NCBI RefSeq assembly: GCF_019635935.1 | Contig: NZ_JAHBYN010000001.1 | Span: 3,191,532 to 3,255,531 of the forward strand | Reading direction: 5' to 3' | Length of the DNA stretch: 64,000 bases | Origin: Parvibaculum sp. | GTDB taxonomy: Bacteria; Pseudomonadota; Alphaproteobacteria; Parvibaculales; Parvibaculaceae | In this document: one piece after another, positions 31,814 through 38,819 of the stretch | Layout: every line of letters starts with the position of its first letter | How positions within the stretch are numbered: position 1 is the first letter of the stretch | The notes under the pieces: model-generated | What the model was told of the DNA's origin: nothing | Database searches by the model: none | What the model saw: the letters and a program-made list of their open reading frames with translations, nothing else | Program-made: the position numbers and the translations under genes

Positions 31814-31847
31814 AAAAGACCCGCCCCCTCCGACAGGAGACGGGGGG
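31814..31847 (-). terminator. minus-strand terminator-like hairpin
   Basis: Read on the minus strand, a GC stem (CCCC..CTCC/GGAG..GGGG with loop TGTC) is followed by TTTTTTT. No minus gene ends here; it would stop antisense transcription entering from the right. Confidence 0.4.
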
Positions 31848-31848
31848 A

Positions 31849-31921
31849 TAACGGCGCGCCAACGCCGTTAGCCGCGAGCGTAACTCTCGCATGACCGCCC
31901 CATCGGCCGCCTAGTGCGGCC
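31849..31921 (+). ncRNA. second hairpin cluster in dpdB-like leader
   Basis: Three further perfect hairpins: TAACGGCG/CGCCGTTA (31849-31870, 8 bp), GCGAG/CTCGC (31874-31890) and GGCCGC/GCGGCC (31905-31921). They lie in the 5' UTR of the ParB-fold gene starting at 31968 and may regulate transcription or translation of the modification cassette. Confidence 0.4.
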
Positions 31922-31967
31922 ATCCCCGCCAGCCGCGCACGCAGCCGGGGAAATTGTGTCTGGTGTC

Positions 31968-32756
31968 ATGCAGAACAGCAATACGCTCGCCGTCGAATTC
32001 TGGCCGGTTTCCCGGCCGAAACCGTACAAGCAGAACCCGCGCCGCATCCCTGCCGAGGCTGTGGACAAGGTTGCCAAGTCCATAGAGACCTTCGGGTTTC
32101 GCCAGCCGATCGTGGTGGATCGCGAGGGGGTCGTGGTCGCAGGCCACACCCGGCTCCTTGCCGCGCGGAAGCTTAAGCTCAAGACCGTCCCGATCCATGT
32201 GGCCTCTGATCTGACGCCGGAGGAGGCTCGGGCCTATCGGCTCGCAGACAACCGGGTCGCAGAATTCAGCGCCTGGGACATCGCGACGCTGACACTCGAG
32301 ATCGAGGGTCTGAAGCAGGCCGACTTTCAGATCGAGCCGCTCGGCTTCACGATGCTCGAGCTCGGTCAACTGCAAGCGACCGCGACGGGCGATGAGGCCG
32401 TCGAGGGCGCGCGGACGGACGAGGAAGACGCCGACACGTCCGGCGCGCTGCTCGATCTGATCAAGGTCACGATTGCCGAGCCGCGCCACAAGGTCGAACG
32501 CGGCGACGTCTGGCTGCTCGACAAGCGCCACCGCCTGTTCTGCGCCGGCGTGATGACGGACTGGCACCTGTGGGCGCCGTTCCTCGAAGGCGAAGCGATC
32601 TTCTGCCCGTACCCCGGCCCGTTCGTCGCCTATGGCAAGAAGGCGCGCGAGCATCCGCTGGTGATGGTGCAGCCCGATCCCTACACGGCCGGGCATGTGC
32701 TCGATCGCTTCGCGGAAATCCACGGGCGGCGGTCTGTCCGCAAGGTTTCGGCATGA
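31968..32756 (+). CDS. DpdB-like ParB-fold protein with methyltransferase remnants
   Basis: 262 aa. The ParB domain covers about residues 10-105: PYKQNPRRIPAEAVDKVAKS, FGFRQPIVVDREGVVVAGHTR, ARAYRLADNRVAE. After a linker come pieces of the DNA methyltransferase that follows ParB in common phage fusions: VERGDVWLLDKRHRLFCAG and the C-terminal DPYTAGHVLDRFAEIHG. The catalytic centre (SAM motif, DPPY) between them is missing. A ParB-like protein, DpdB, is needed with DpdA for 7-deazaguanine insertion in bacterial dpd clusters; adjacency to dpdA here suggests the same role. Shares ATGA with dpdA. Confidence 0.75.
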   Translation: MQNSNTLAVEFWPVSRPKPYKQNPRRIPAEAVDKVAKSIETFGFRQPIVVDREGVVVAGHTRLLAARKLKLKTVPIHVASDLTPEEARAYRLADNRVAEFSAWDIATLTLEIEGLKQADFQIEPLGFTMLELGQLQATATGDEAVEGARTDEEDADTSGALLDLIKVTIAEPRHKVERGDVWLLDKRHRLFCAGVMTDWHLWAPFLEGEAIFCPYPGPFVAYGKKAREHPLVMVQPDPYTAGHVLDRFAEIHGRRSVRKVSA

Positions 32757-33664
32757 CCGCCCGTATCGCCACCGGGGGCAAATGGAGCCCGGATGTCTGG
32801 CCGGTCTATTTTACGGCCTCGAAGCCCGACACGCTGCAATACTGCGCGCCGTTTCACGACTATCTGCTCTGTGCGGTGAACGAGCTCGCCGGCGAGCATC
32901 AGATGAAGTTCCTTCGCGGCTTCCTGAAGGCCGGCAAGTCGGTGCTGATCGACAGCGGCGTCTTCTACCTCTCGACGCAGCACGCGAAGTCCCACGGCCT
33001 AAAGATGAACGAGGCGCTGGCGCTGGCGCCGACCGACGTCGACGGCTTCGAGGATCTGTTCAAGCGCTATGTCTCGCTCGTCACCGACATCGGAGAGCGG
33101 GTCTGGGGCTATATCGAGATCGACCAGGGCGGCCGCGAGAACAAGATCAGGACGCGCGCGAAGCTCGAGGCGCTCGGACTGAGGCCGATCCCGGTCTATC
33201 ACCCGCTCAACGACGGGTGGGATTATTTCGACGAGCTGGCCTCGCGCTACGATCGCATCTGCATCGGCAACGTCGTGCAGGCCGACATGGAAACCCGGCG
33301 TCGCCTGATGGCGACGGCATGGGAGCGCCGGCGCAAGCATCCGCATCTCTGGATCCATGCGCTCGGGCTGACGGCAAGCGAAATGGTCGCGGCCTGGCCG
33401 GTCAACTCCTGCGACTCGAGCACATGGCTGTCCTCGATCCGCTGGGGTTTTCACGCGGCGGTCGTCGCGAACAAGCGCTGCTGGGACATCGACCGGGGGT
33501 TCAACTATCCGCTGGCCGGGTCGCCCGACGCCAGCGACGAAAGGCGCGACAAGGCGGTTCAGTTCTGCGGCTACAACGCGACCTTTGCCTGCAGCACGAT
33601 GCGGGTGATGGCCGCCGAGCAGCAAGAGGCGCTGGGCTGCGACATCGCGGGGCCCGCGCTATGA
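32753..33664 (+). CDS. dpdA: DpdA-type DNA-guanine transglycosylase
   Basis: 303 aa. TGT-like TIM-barrel features: LIDSGVFYL (D67, cf. DSGGFQ in TGT), YIEIDQGG (D124), GNVVQ, IHALGL (cf. HxxG) and PVNSCDSSTWL (D221 in the position of the nucleophile aspartate). The C-terminal zinc site of tRNA TGTs is absent, as in DNA-acting DpdA proteins. It would exchange guanine in phage DNA for a 7-deazaguanine base made by FolE-QueD-QueE encoded downstream. ATGA overlaps tie it to the ParB-fold gene and the T-fold gene. Confidence 0.9.
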   Translation: MTARIATGGKWSPDVWPVYFTASKPDTLQYCAPFHDYLLCAVNELAGEHQMKFLRGFLKAGKSVLIDSGVFYLSTQHAKSHGLKMNEALALAPTDVDGFEDLFKRYVSLVTDIGERVWGYIEIDQGGRENKIRTRAKLEALGLRPIPVYHPLNDGWDYFDELASRYDRICIGNVVQADMETRRRLMATAWERRRKHPHLWIHALGLTASEMVAAWPVNSCDSSTWLSSIRWGFHAAVVANKRCWDIDRGFNYPLAGSPDASDERRDKAVQFCGYNATFACSTMRVMAAEQQEALGCDIAGPAL

Positions 33665-34950
33665 GCCCGGCGACGATCACGGTCCGCTTCTCGGTCGAGG
33701 GCTGGCATTGCTGGCCGGACGCGCCGGCGCACCGGGCCTATCTCGCCGTCGAGCACCGGCACCTGTTTCTGGTCGAGGTGTCGACGCAGGTCTTCCATGA
33801 CGAGCGCGACATCGAGTTCCACGATTTGAGGGACGCGGCCAAGGCCGGTTTCGAGGCGCTCGGCAAGGACGGCCGCATGGGTGCGCAGTCCTGCGAGACG
33901 ATGGCGCGGACGCTCGGTGCGGCGCTGGCGGCCCGTTTCGATCGCGGCTTCAAGGTGTCGGTCTGGGAAGACGGGGAGTGCGGCGCAACGGTCGAGACGA
34001 CGCAGAACGGCAAAAGGCCCCCCGGCGATGCCAGAGGGCCTTCTGATGGCGGCGGGTCAGGCCTTGGGGGTGAGCTTGTACCGCGTCTGGCCGTCGACCT
34101 TCTCCGCTACAAAGCTGTAGCCGAAGCGGTCGGCGTAACCGGTTTTCTTCTTGTTTGCGAAGAGCCACTTCCACGGCGCGCCGGTCCATCCGGTGAACTC
34201 GTTGAGCTCGGTCGGGGTGACGCCGTTCTTGCGGCAGGCAAGGCGAATGATTTCCTTCACCTTGTCCGAGGGCCCGGCGTTGCGCGGCCGCTTCGTTCCG
34301 GTCTTCGTGGCCTTCGAACCGCTCTGGGCCTTGGCCTTTGCGGCGGCGGCCTTCTTCTGCTCGTCCTTGGCCTTCTTGGCGGCGCGCTCCTTCGCCTCGA
34401 TCGCCTTGATTTCTCGTGCCATCTCTTTCTCCTGTTCCGGGGTGGGTTTGGGGCGCTGCAGGAACGACGGAATGTCCTCGTTCTCGTCAGCGGGCTTGGG
34501 GTCCGGCGCTACTGTTTCCAGTACGTCGTCGGTGACGGGGTCGCGAACGGTCACCGGTGCATTGGTCTCGTTCGCGACCTCGCTAGCCTCTTGCAGCGCT
34601 TTGGCCGCTTCGATCAGGCCGAGGTCGCCGTCTTCGGTTGCGAGCATCACCGGCTTCGTGCCGACGAGGCTTGGGTTGGCCGGAAGGGCCTTTGTCGCCT
34701 TCCTCCACGCGAGGCAGAACCGCGAACCGACCTGAACGATGTCCACCTCGTCGGCGATGCCTTGTGCGGTGGCCGCGCGCTTTGCGTTGGAGCGGTTGGA
34801 GTAGGTCTTTTCCATCGTGTCCTCCGTTGGGCCACGGAACACCTTGTTCCGAGTTCCATTCTCGTCACCTGTTCTTCGGGGGCAGACAAGAGAATTCCGT
34901 CAGGGGGCGGACGATATTTTCACGCGGAAACCTGCGGGTTTCCGGCATGA
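33661..34950 (+). CDS. QueD-like T-fold protein linked to dpdA; frame lacks a proper stop
   Basis: The conserved domain is only about 118 residues: FSVEGWHCWPDAP, VEHRHLFLVEVSTQVFHDERDIEFH, GAQSCETMA and SVWEDGECGATVE. HRHLF.VEV and the final E-D-G box resemble the zinc and substrate sites of QueD/PTPS T-fold enzymes. Similar proteins recur beside phage dpdA genes. The frame has no stop until 34950 and so reads antisense through the whole convergent gene; inserting one base in the C6 run at 34018-34023 would give a stop at 34044. The true C-terminus is therefore uncertain. Confidence 0.6.
   Translation: MSPATITVRFSVEGWHCWPDAPAHRAYLAVEHRHLFLVEVSTQVFHDERDIEFHDLRDAAKAGFEALGKDGRMGAQSCETMARTLGAALAARFDRGFKVSVWEDGECGATVETTQNGKRPPGDARGPSDGGGSGLGGELVPRLAVDLLRYKAVAEAVGVTGFLLVCEEPLPRRAGPSGELVELGRGDAVLAAGKANDFLHLVRGPGVARPLRSGLRGLRTALGLGLCGGGLLLLVLGLLGGALLRLDRLDFSCHLFLLFRGGFGALQERRNVLVLVSGLGVRRYCFQYVVGDGVANGHRCIGLVRDLASLLQRFGRFDQAEVAVFGCEHHRLRADEAWVGRKGLCRLPPREAEPRTDLNDVHLVGDALCGGRALCVGAVGVGLFHRVLRWATEHLVPSSILVTCSSGADKRIPSGGGRYFHAETCGFPA
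34012..34042 (-). terminator. terminator hairpin between convergent genes
   Basis: AAGGCCC (34014-34020) pairs with GGGCCTT (34036-34042), with an inner GGC/GCC helix; on the minus strand it is followed by TTTT, 15 nt after the stop of the DUF3489-like gene. It overlaps the end of the T-fold domain on the plus strand. Confidence 0.6.
34057..34815 (-). CDS. DUF3489-like protein
   Basis: 252 aa from ATG 34815 with GGAGG 6 nt upstream. N-terminal region (SNRSNAKRAATAQGIADEVD) and an acidic linker lead to a Lys/Ala-rich coil (about 130-180) and a C-terminal HTH-like domain (KVKEIIRLACRKNGVTPTELNEFTGW, YKLTPKA) that resembles DUF3489. It faces against the modification genes and may regulate or modulate them, but this is position only. 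Divergent from folE. Confidence 0.7.
   Translation of the reverse strand: MEKTYSNRSNAKRAATAQGIADEVDIVQVGSRFCLAWRKATKALPANPSLVGTKPVMLATEDGDLGLIEAAKALQEASEVANETNAPVTVRDPVTDDVLETVAPDPKPADENEDIPSFLQRPKPTPEQEKEMAREIKAIEAKERAAKKAKDEQKKAAAAKAKAQSGSKATKTGTKRPRNAGPSDKVKEIIRLACRKNGVTPTELNEFTGWTGAPWKWLFANKKKTGYADRFGYSFVAEKVDGQTRYKLTPKA
34925..34944 (+). promoter_or_regulatory. hairpin covering the folE ribosome-binding region
   Basis: CGGAAACC and GGTTTCCG pair perfectly (8 bp, loop TGCG), ending 2 nt before the folE ATG. The Shine-Dalgarno position would be inside the stem, which suggests translational control. Confidence 0.45.
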
Positions 34951-35630
34951 GCCAGAGCCCCAAAGCGGATATTCTGCTCAATCGTCTGATTTCGGCCCGC
35001 GTGCCGTTCGCCGCGAACGACTCGATAGCCGAGCATTTGTCGGCCGAGGACATCGCGGCGATCGAGGGCGAGGTCGCCGAGCGCTTCGAGAACGTGCTGG
35101 ACGCGCTTCTGATACAGCGCGACCACAACACGCAAGGCACCGCGAAGCGGGTTGCCAAGATGTACGTGCGCGAGATATTCGCTGGGCGATACGAAAAGCG
35201 CCCCGCGATGACCGATTTCCCGAACGCGCGGAACCTCGACGAGCTTTACACAGTGGGCCCGATCGCGGTGCGCTCGACCTGCTCGCATCATTTCTGCCCG
35301 ATCGAGGGCGAGGCATGGTGCGGCGTTGTCCCGGGCGACAAGGTGATCGGCCTGTCGAAGTTCACCCGCCTGTCTCGATGGGTTCTCGCGCGTCCCCAGA
35401 TCCAGGAGGAGGCGGTCGTCCAGCTCGCGGACGAGCTCGAGGACTTGATCAAGCCGAGGGCGCTGGCGGTCGTGATCCGCTCACGCCATAGCTGTATGAC
35501 GCTCCGCGGCGTGATGGAGCACGAAACCAGCATGACGACATCGGTCATGCGCGGCCTGTTCAAGACGGACGCCAAGGCGCGGGCCGAGTTTCTGGCGACG
35601 ATCGCGGGTCAGGGGTTCTCATGCCGCTGA
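34947..35630 (+). CDS. folE: GTP cyclohydrolase I
   Basis: 227 aa. Zinc ligands C112 and H115 (TCSHHFCP) and C183 (RHSCMTLRGV), plus NTQGTAKRVAKMY, are canonical FolE-I features. It converts GTP to dihydroneopterin triphosphate, the first step of 7-deazaguanine (and folate) synthesis. Followed directly by queD and queE, it feeds the DNA-modification pathway. The start at 34947 is chosen by alignment to the family; the upstream part of the frame is the shadow of the opposite gene. Confidence 0.95.
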   Translation: MSQSPKADILLNRLISARVPFAANDSIAEHLSAEDIAAIEGEVAERFENVLDALLIQRDHNTQGTAKRVAKMYVREIFAGRYEKRPAMTDFPNARNLDELYTVGPIAVRSTCSHHFCPIEGEAWCGVVPGDKVIGLSKFTRLSRWVLARPQIQEEAVVQLADELEDLIKPRALAVVIRSRHSCMTLRGVMEHETSMTTSVMRGLFKTDAKARAEFLATIAGQGFSCR

Positions 35631-36079
35631 CCTATCGATCGACCAAGACCTGGCCGCATGCGGTCGGCCTGAGCTGCGCCTTTCGCCAGTGGCGCGCGGA
35701 AAGCCATTGCCGGTTCATGCATGGCTACGCGTTGAGCGTCCGCGTCGAATTCGAAGCCGACCAGCTCGATGAGCGAAACTGGGTCGTCGACTTCGGCGGC
35801 CTGAAAACCTTCAAGGCTTGGCTCGAGGCGACATTCGACCACAAGACGCTGGTGGCCGCCGACGACCCGGACCTCGAATGGTTCACGCTCGGCGCTTCGA
35901 CCGGTGTGATCGACCTGCTCGTCGTGCCGGCAACGGGTTGCGAGGCTTTCGCCCGGCTGATCCTCGAGCGGGCCGAGGCCTGGCTTGCGGAGCACGACAC
36001 CTCGGGCCGGTGCCGGGTGGCGCGCGTCGAGCTGCGCGAGCATGACGGCAACGGCGCGATCGTGGAGCGAACCAAATGA
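35621..36079 (+). CDS. queD: 6-carboxy-5,6,7,8-tetrahydropterin synthase
   Basis: 152 aa, T-fold. ESHCRFMHGYALSVRVEFEA holds the catalytic Cys and HGY zinc residues; VVDFGGLK, FDHKTLV and a C-terminal VELREHDGNGA follow. Converts dihydroneopterin triphosphate to 6-carboxytetrahydropterin. Overlaps folE by 10 nt and queE by 4 nt. Confidence 0.93.
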   Translation: MPLTYRSTKTWPHAVGLSCAFRQWRAESHCRFMHGYALSVRVEFEADQLDERNWVVDFGGLKTFKAWLEATFDHKTLVAADDPDLEWFTLGASTGVIDLLVVPATGCEAFARLILERAEAWLAEHDTSGRCRVARVELREHDGNGAIVERTK

Positions 36080-36738
36080 CGGCCTTGCCGGTAAACGAAC
36101 TGTTCGAGACCGTGCAGGGTGAGGCGGCGTGGACCGGGACGCCGGCGGTATTCATCCGGCTGCAGGGCTGCGATGTCGGTTGTGCGTTCTGCGACACGAA
36201 GCACACATGGCCGCTTGCGGAGGCGCGGCGGATCGCAACGGTCGAGATGGTCGAAAAAGTCTACGACACGGCAACATGTGCCGATGTCGAGGAGGCCGAG
36301 CTTGTCGATCTCGTCTGCGCCATGAAGTCGCGGCATGTCGTCATCACCGGCGGCGAACCCTGCATCCACGACCTGCGGCCGCTGACCGCAGCACTTCTCG
36401 GTCGGGGCCGTAGTGTGCAGATCGAGACCAGCGGCACGGCGGATATCCGGGCGGCCGACAATGCCTGGGTGACGCTGAGCCCCAAGATCGGCATGCCGGG
36501 CGGCTTGTCGGTGCTTCCCGAAGCGTTCGGCCGCGCCGACGAAATCAAGATGCCGGTCGGCAAGATGGCCGATGTCGAGAAGCTGCTCGCCGCCATGCCG
36601 CCATGCGGGGTACGCGGCGCGATCTGGCTCCAGCCGCTCTCGCAAAGCGAGAAGGCGACGAAACTCTGCATCGAGGTGGCGCGCGAGCGAGGCTGGCGCG
36701 TCAGCATCCAGACACACAAGTTCATCGGCGTCCGGTGA
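36076..36738 (+). CDS. queE: 7-carboxy-7-deazaguanine synthase
   Basis: 220 aa radical-SAM enzyme. The cluster motif is CDVGCAFC (C32, C36, C39), followed by DTKHTWP and VVITGGEPC, the QueE signature; LSPKIGMP is also typical. It makes 7-carboxy-7-deazaguanine (CDG) from carboxytetrahydropterin. No queC follows, so CDG may be the base handed to DpdA. Confidence 0.95.
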   Translation: MTALPVNELFETVQGEAAWTGTPAVFIRLQGCDVGCAFCDTKHTWPLAEARRIATVEMVEKVYDTATCADVEEAELVDLVCAMKSRHVVITGGEPCIHDLRPLTAALLGRGRSVQIETSGTADIRAADNAWVTLSPKIGMPGGLSVLPEAFGRADEIKMPVGKMADVEKLLAAMPPCGVRGAIWLQPLSQSEKATKLCIEVARERGWRVSIQTHKFIGVR

Positions 36739-36766
36739 TACCGCGCGCCGGCGCGGAAGGTAGAGA

Positions 36767-37231
36767 ATGGCGAAGCCATCGAAGACGCGGGCGAGGCCCG
36801 CACCGAAGAAGACAGCCAGGGCGACGCCCAAGGCCAAGAAGGTCGCAAACCCGAAGGGCGGCAGGCCGTCACACGAGCCGACGGCCGCAACGCGCGCCGC
36901 CGTCAAGTCGATGGGTGGCACCGGCACCCCTCAGGAAAACATCGCGCGCCATATCGGGATCGATTCCAAGACGCTACGCCTGCACTACCGCGATGAGCTC
37001 GACTTGTCGCTGATCCAGGCCAACCACAATATCGGCGTCAAGCTGTATGAAAAGGCTATGGACGGCGACCTTGGGGCCCTCATCTGGTGGGACAAGACAC
37101 GCGGCGGCAAGAGCGAGAAGGTCAGGTTTGGCGGCGCGGTCGGCGTTTTGAAGTTCGATCCCGAAAAGCTTCAAGGGATGACCGACGCCGAGCTCTCTGT
37201 CCTCGAGACGGCGCTTGCAAAACTACAGTGA
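36767..37231 (+). CDS. terS: terminase small subunit-like protein
   Basis: 154 aa. A basic Ala/Lys/Pro head precedes an HTH (GTGTPQENIARHIGIDSKTLRLHYRDEL) and a helical C-terminal part (NHNIGVKLYEKAMDGDLGALIWW) as in TerS proteins. It would recognise the packaging site and recruit TerL, whose gene overlaps its end by 17 nt. Confidence 0.8.
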   Translation: MAKPSKTRARPAPKKTARATPKAKKVANPKGGRPSHEPTAATRAAVKSMGGTGTPQENIARHIGIDSKTLRLHYRDELDLSLIQANHNIGVKLYEKAMDGDLGALIWWDKTRGGKSEKVRFGGAVGVLKFDPEKLQGMTDAELSVLETALAKLQ

Positions 37232-38819
37232 AGGGCTCGCCGCCGTTCGCGCGGAAAAGGCGCGGCGCGAGGTCGAACGACGGCGCGGCGGGTGGGAGAT
37301 CGAAAAAAAGCGCTGCGCGGACGACATCCACTATTTTTTCGACAAGTGGCTCTGGACCTACGATCCGCGCCTGCTGCAGCAAAAGAACGAGGACGGGACC
37401 CGCAAGAGCCCGTATGTCCGCTTCGAACTCTGGCCGCGCCAGCGCGAGTTCATCGACTGGCTCGATGAGCGGTTCGAAGCGTCCGAGGAAGGGCTTGCCG
37501 AGAAGAGCCGCGACACCGGCGTCACCTATCTCTGCGGCGGCTGGACGGTCCATCGCTGGCTTTTTCTGAACGGCTTCAAGGCGACCTTCGGCTCCCGCAA
37601 AGTCGACCTGGTCGACAAGAAGGACAATCCGGACAGCATCTTCGCGAAACTCCGGATCATGCTGAAGCGCCTCCCGCCCGAGCTGATGCCGGTGGGCTAC
37701 AACTCGGCGCAGAACGACAACTACATGCGCATCGTCAACCCCGAAAACGGCGCGGTGATATCGGGCGAGGGCGGCGAGGAAATGGGCCGCGGCGGCCGCT
37801 CCTCGATCTACATCGTTGATGAAGCGGCTTTCGTGCCGAACGCCGAAGCGGTCGAGAAGGCGCTCTCCGGCAACACGGATTGCGTGATCTGGGTTTCGTC
37901 GGTCAACGGCATGGGCAATCTCTTCGCCCGAAAGCGTCACTCGATACTGAAGCCGCATCAGGTGTTCCGGCTCCACTGGCGAGACGACCCGCGCAAGACC
38001 GAGGAATGGGCGGCCGCGAAAGAGGCCAGCTATTCCGATCCGAGCGGCTGGGCGAGCGAGTACGACATCGACTATTCGGCATCGGTCGAGGGCATCTGTA
38101 TCCCGGCCAAGCTGGTCGATAGCGCGAAGCGGGTGGCTGTGCTCGAGCCGAGACTCAAGGCCTCCGCGCTTGGCGTGCTCGGGGTCGACGTCGGCGCCGG
38201 CAAGGCCAAATCGATCGCGATCCCTCGGCACGGCCCTGTCGTCGGCAAGCCACGATCGCGCGGCGAACCGGACACGACCGAGACGGCTCTTTGGGCCCTC
38301 GACATCGCGAAAGAGTGCGGCGTCCAGCAGCTCAACTTCGACGCGCCGGGCGTTGGTGCCGGCGTCTCATCGACGTTGATGAAGAACCCCGTCGCTGGGC
38401 TCTCCGTCGTGCCGGTCAACACCGGGCTGCCGCCGACGAAGCGCATCTGGCCGGACAAGCGGACATCCGAGGAGATGTTCGGGAACCTGAAGGCTGAGAT
38501 CTGGTGGCTCGCCAGGACGGCCCTCCAGCGCACGCATGAGCATGTGTTGTTTCTCGAAGGCAAGGACGGGGGCAAAGAGCACCCGGTCGACGAGCTGGTC
38601 TCCCTGCCGAGCGGCGACAAGGACAGCGACGCCCTGTGCCACCAGTTGTCACTGGTGAAGTGGGGAAAAAACGACAAGGGCAAGATCGTCATCGAGCGCA
38701 AGGAAGCGCTCGCCAAGCGCGGGGTCGCCAGCCCCGACTACGCAGACGGTTACGTTCTGACTTATGTCGACAAGCCTGCCGATCCCGGCGCGGCGGTCCA
38801 GGACACAGGATTTTACTGA
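37215..38819 (+). CDS. terL: terminase large subunit
   Basis: 534 aa from a TTG at 37215. ATPase part: WPRQREFIDWL (Q-motif-like), AEKSRDTGVTYL (Walker A variant), IYIVDEAAFV (Walker B), VSSVNG (coupling motif). Nuclease part: VLGVDVGAGKAK, FDAPGVGAG and the late acidic segment SGDKDSDALCHQL. It cuts and pumps DNA into the prohead. The TTG start gives a 17-nt overlap; other starts would remove conserved sequence. Confidence 0.9.
   Translation: MQNYSEGLAAVRAEKARREVERRRGGWEIEKKRCADDIHYFFDKWLWTYDPRLLQQKNEDGTRKSPYVRFELWPRQREFIDWLDERFEASEEGLAEKSRDTGVTYLCGGWTVHRWLFLNGFKATFGSRKVDLVDKKDNPDSIFAKLRIMLKRLPPELMPVGYNSAQNDNYMRIVNPENGAVISGEGGEEMGRGGRSSIYIVDEAAFVPNAEAVEKALSGNTDCVIWVSSVNGMGNLFARKRHSILKPHQVFRLHWRDDPRKTEEWAAAKEASYSDPSGWASEYDIDYSASVEGICIPAKLVDSAKRVAVLEPRLKASALGVLGVDVGAGKAKSIAIPRHGPVVGKPRSRGEPDTTETALWALDIAKECGVQQLNFDAPGVGAGVSSTLMKNPVAGLSVVPVNTGLPPTKRIWPDKRTSEEMFGNLKAEIWWLARTALQRTHEHVLFLEGKDGGKEHPVDELVSLPSGDKDSDALCHQLSLVKWGKNDKGKIVIERKEALAKRGVASPDYADGYVLTYVDKPADPGAAVQDTGFY

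Noticed and set aside
34917..34932. TTTTCACGCGGAAAC, partly like parS
   Set aside because: It has an extra base and mismatches in the centre of the palindrome; it is part of the folE hairpin instead.
34860..34946. Possible preQ1 riboswitch before folE
   Set aside because: The hairpin lacks the A-rich tail and conserved loop bases expected of class I and the size of class II/III; only an unclassified hairpin is reported.
34638..34946. N-terminal extension of FolE in the same frame
   Set aside because: It is antisense to the DUF3489-like gene and absent from the FolE family; ATG 34947 is preferred.
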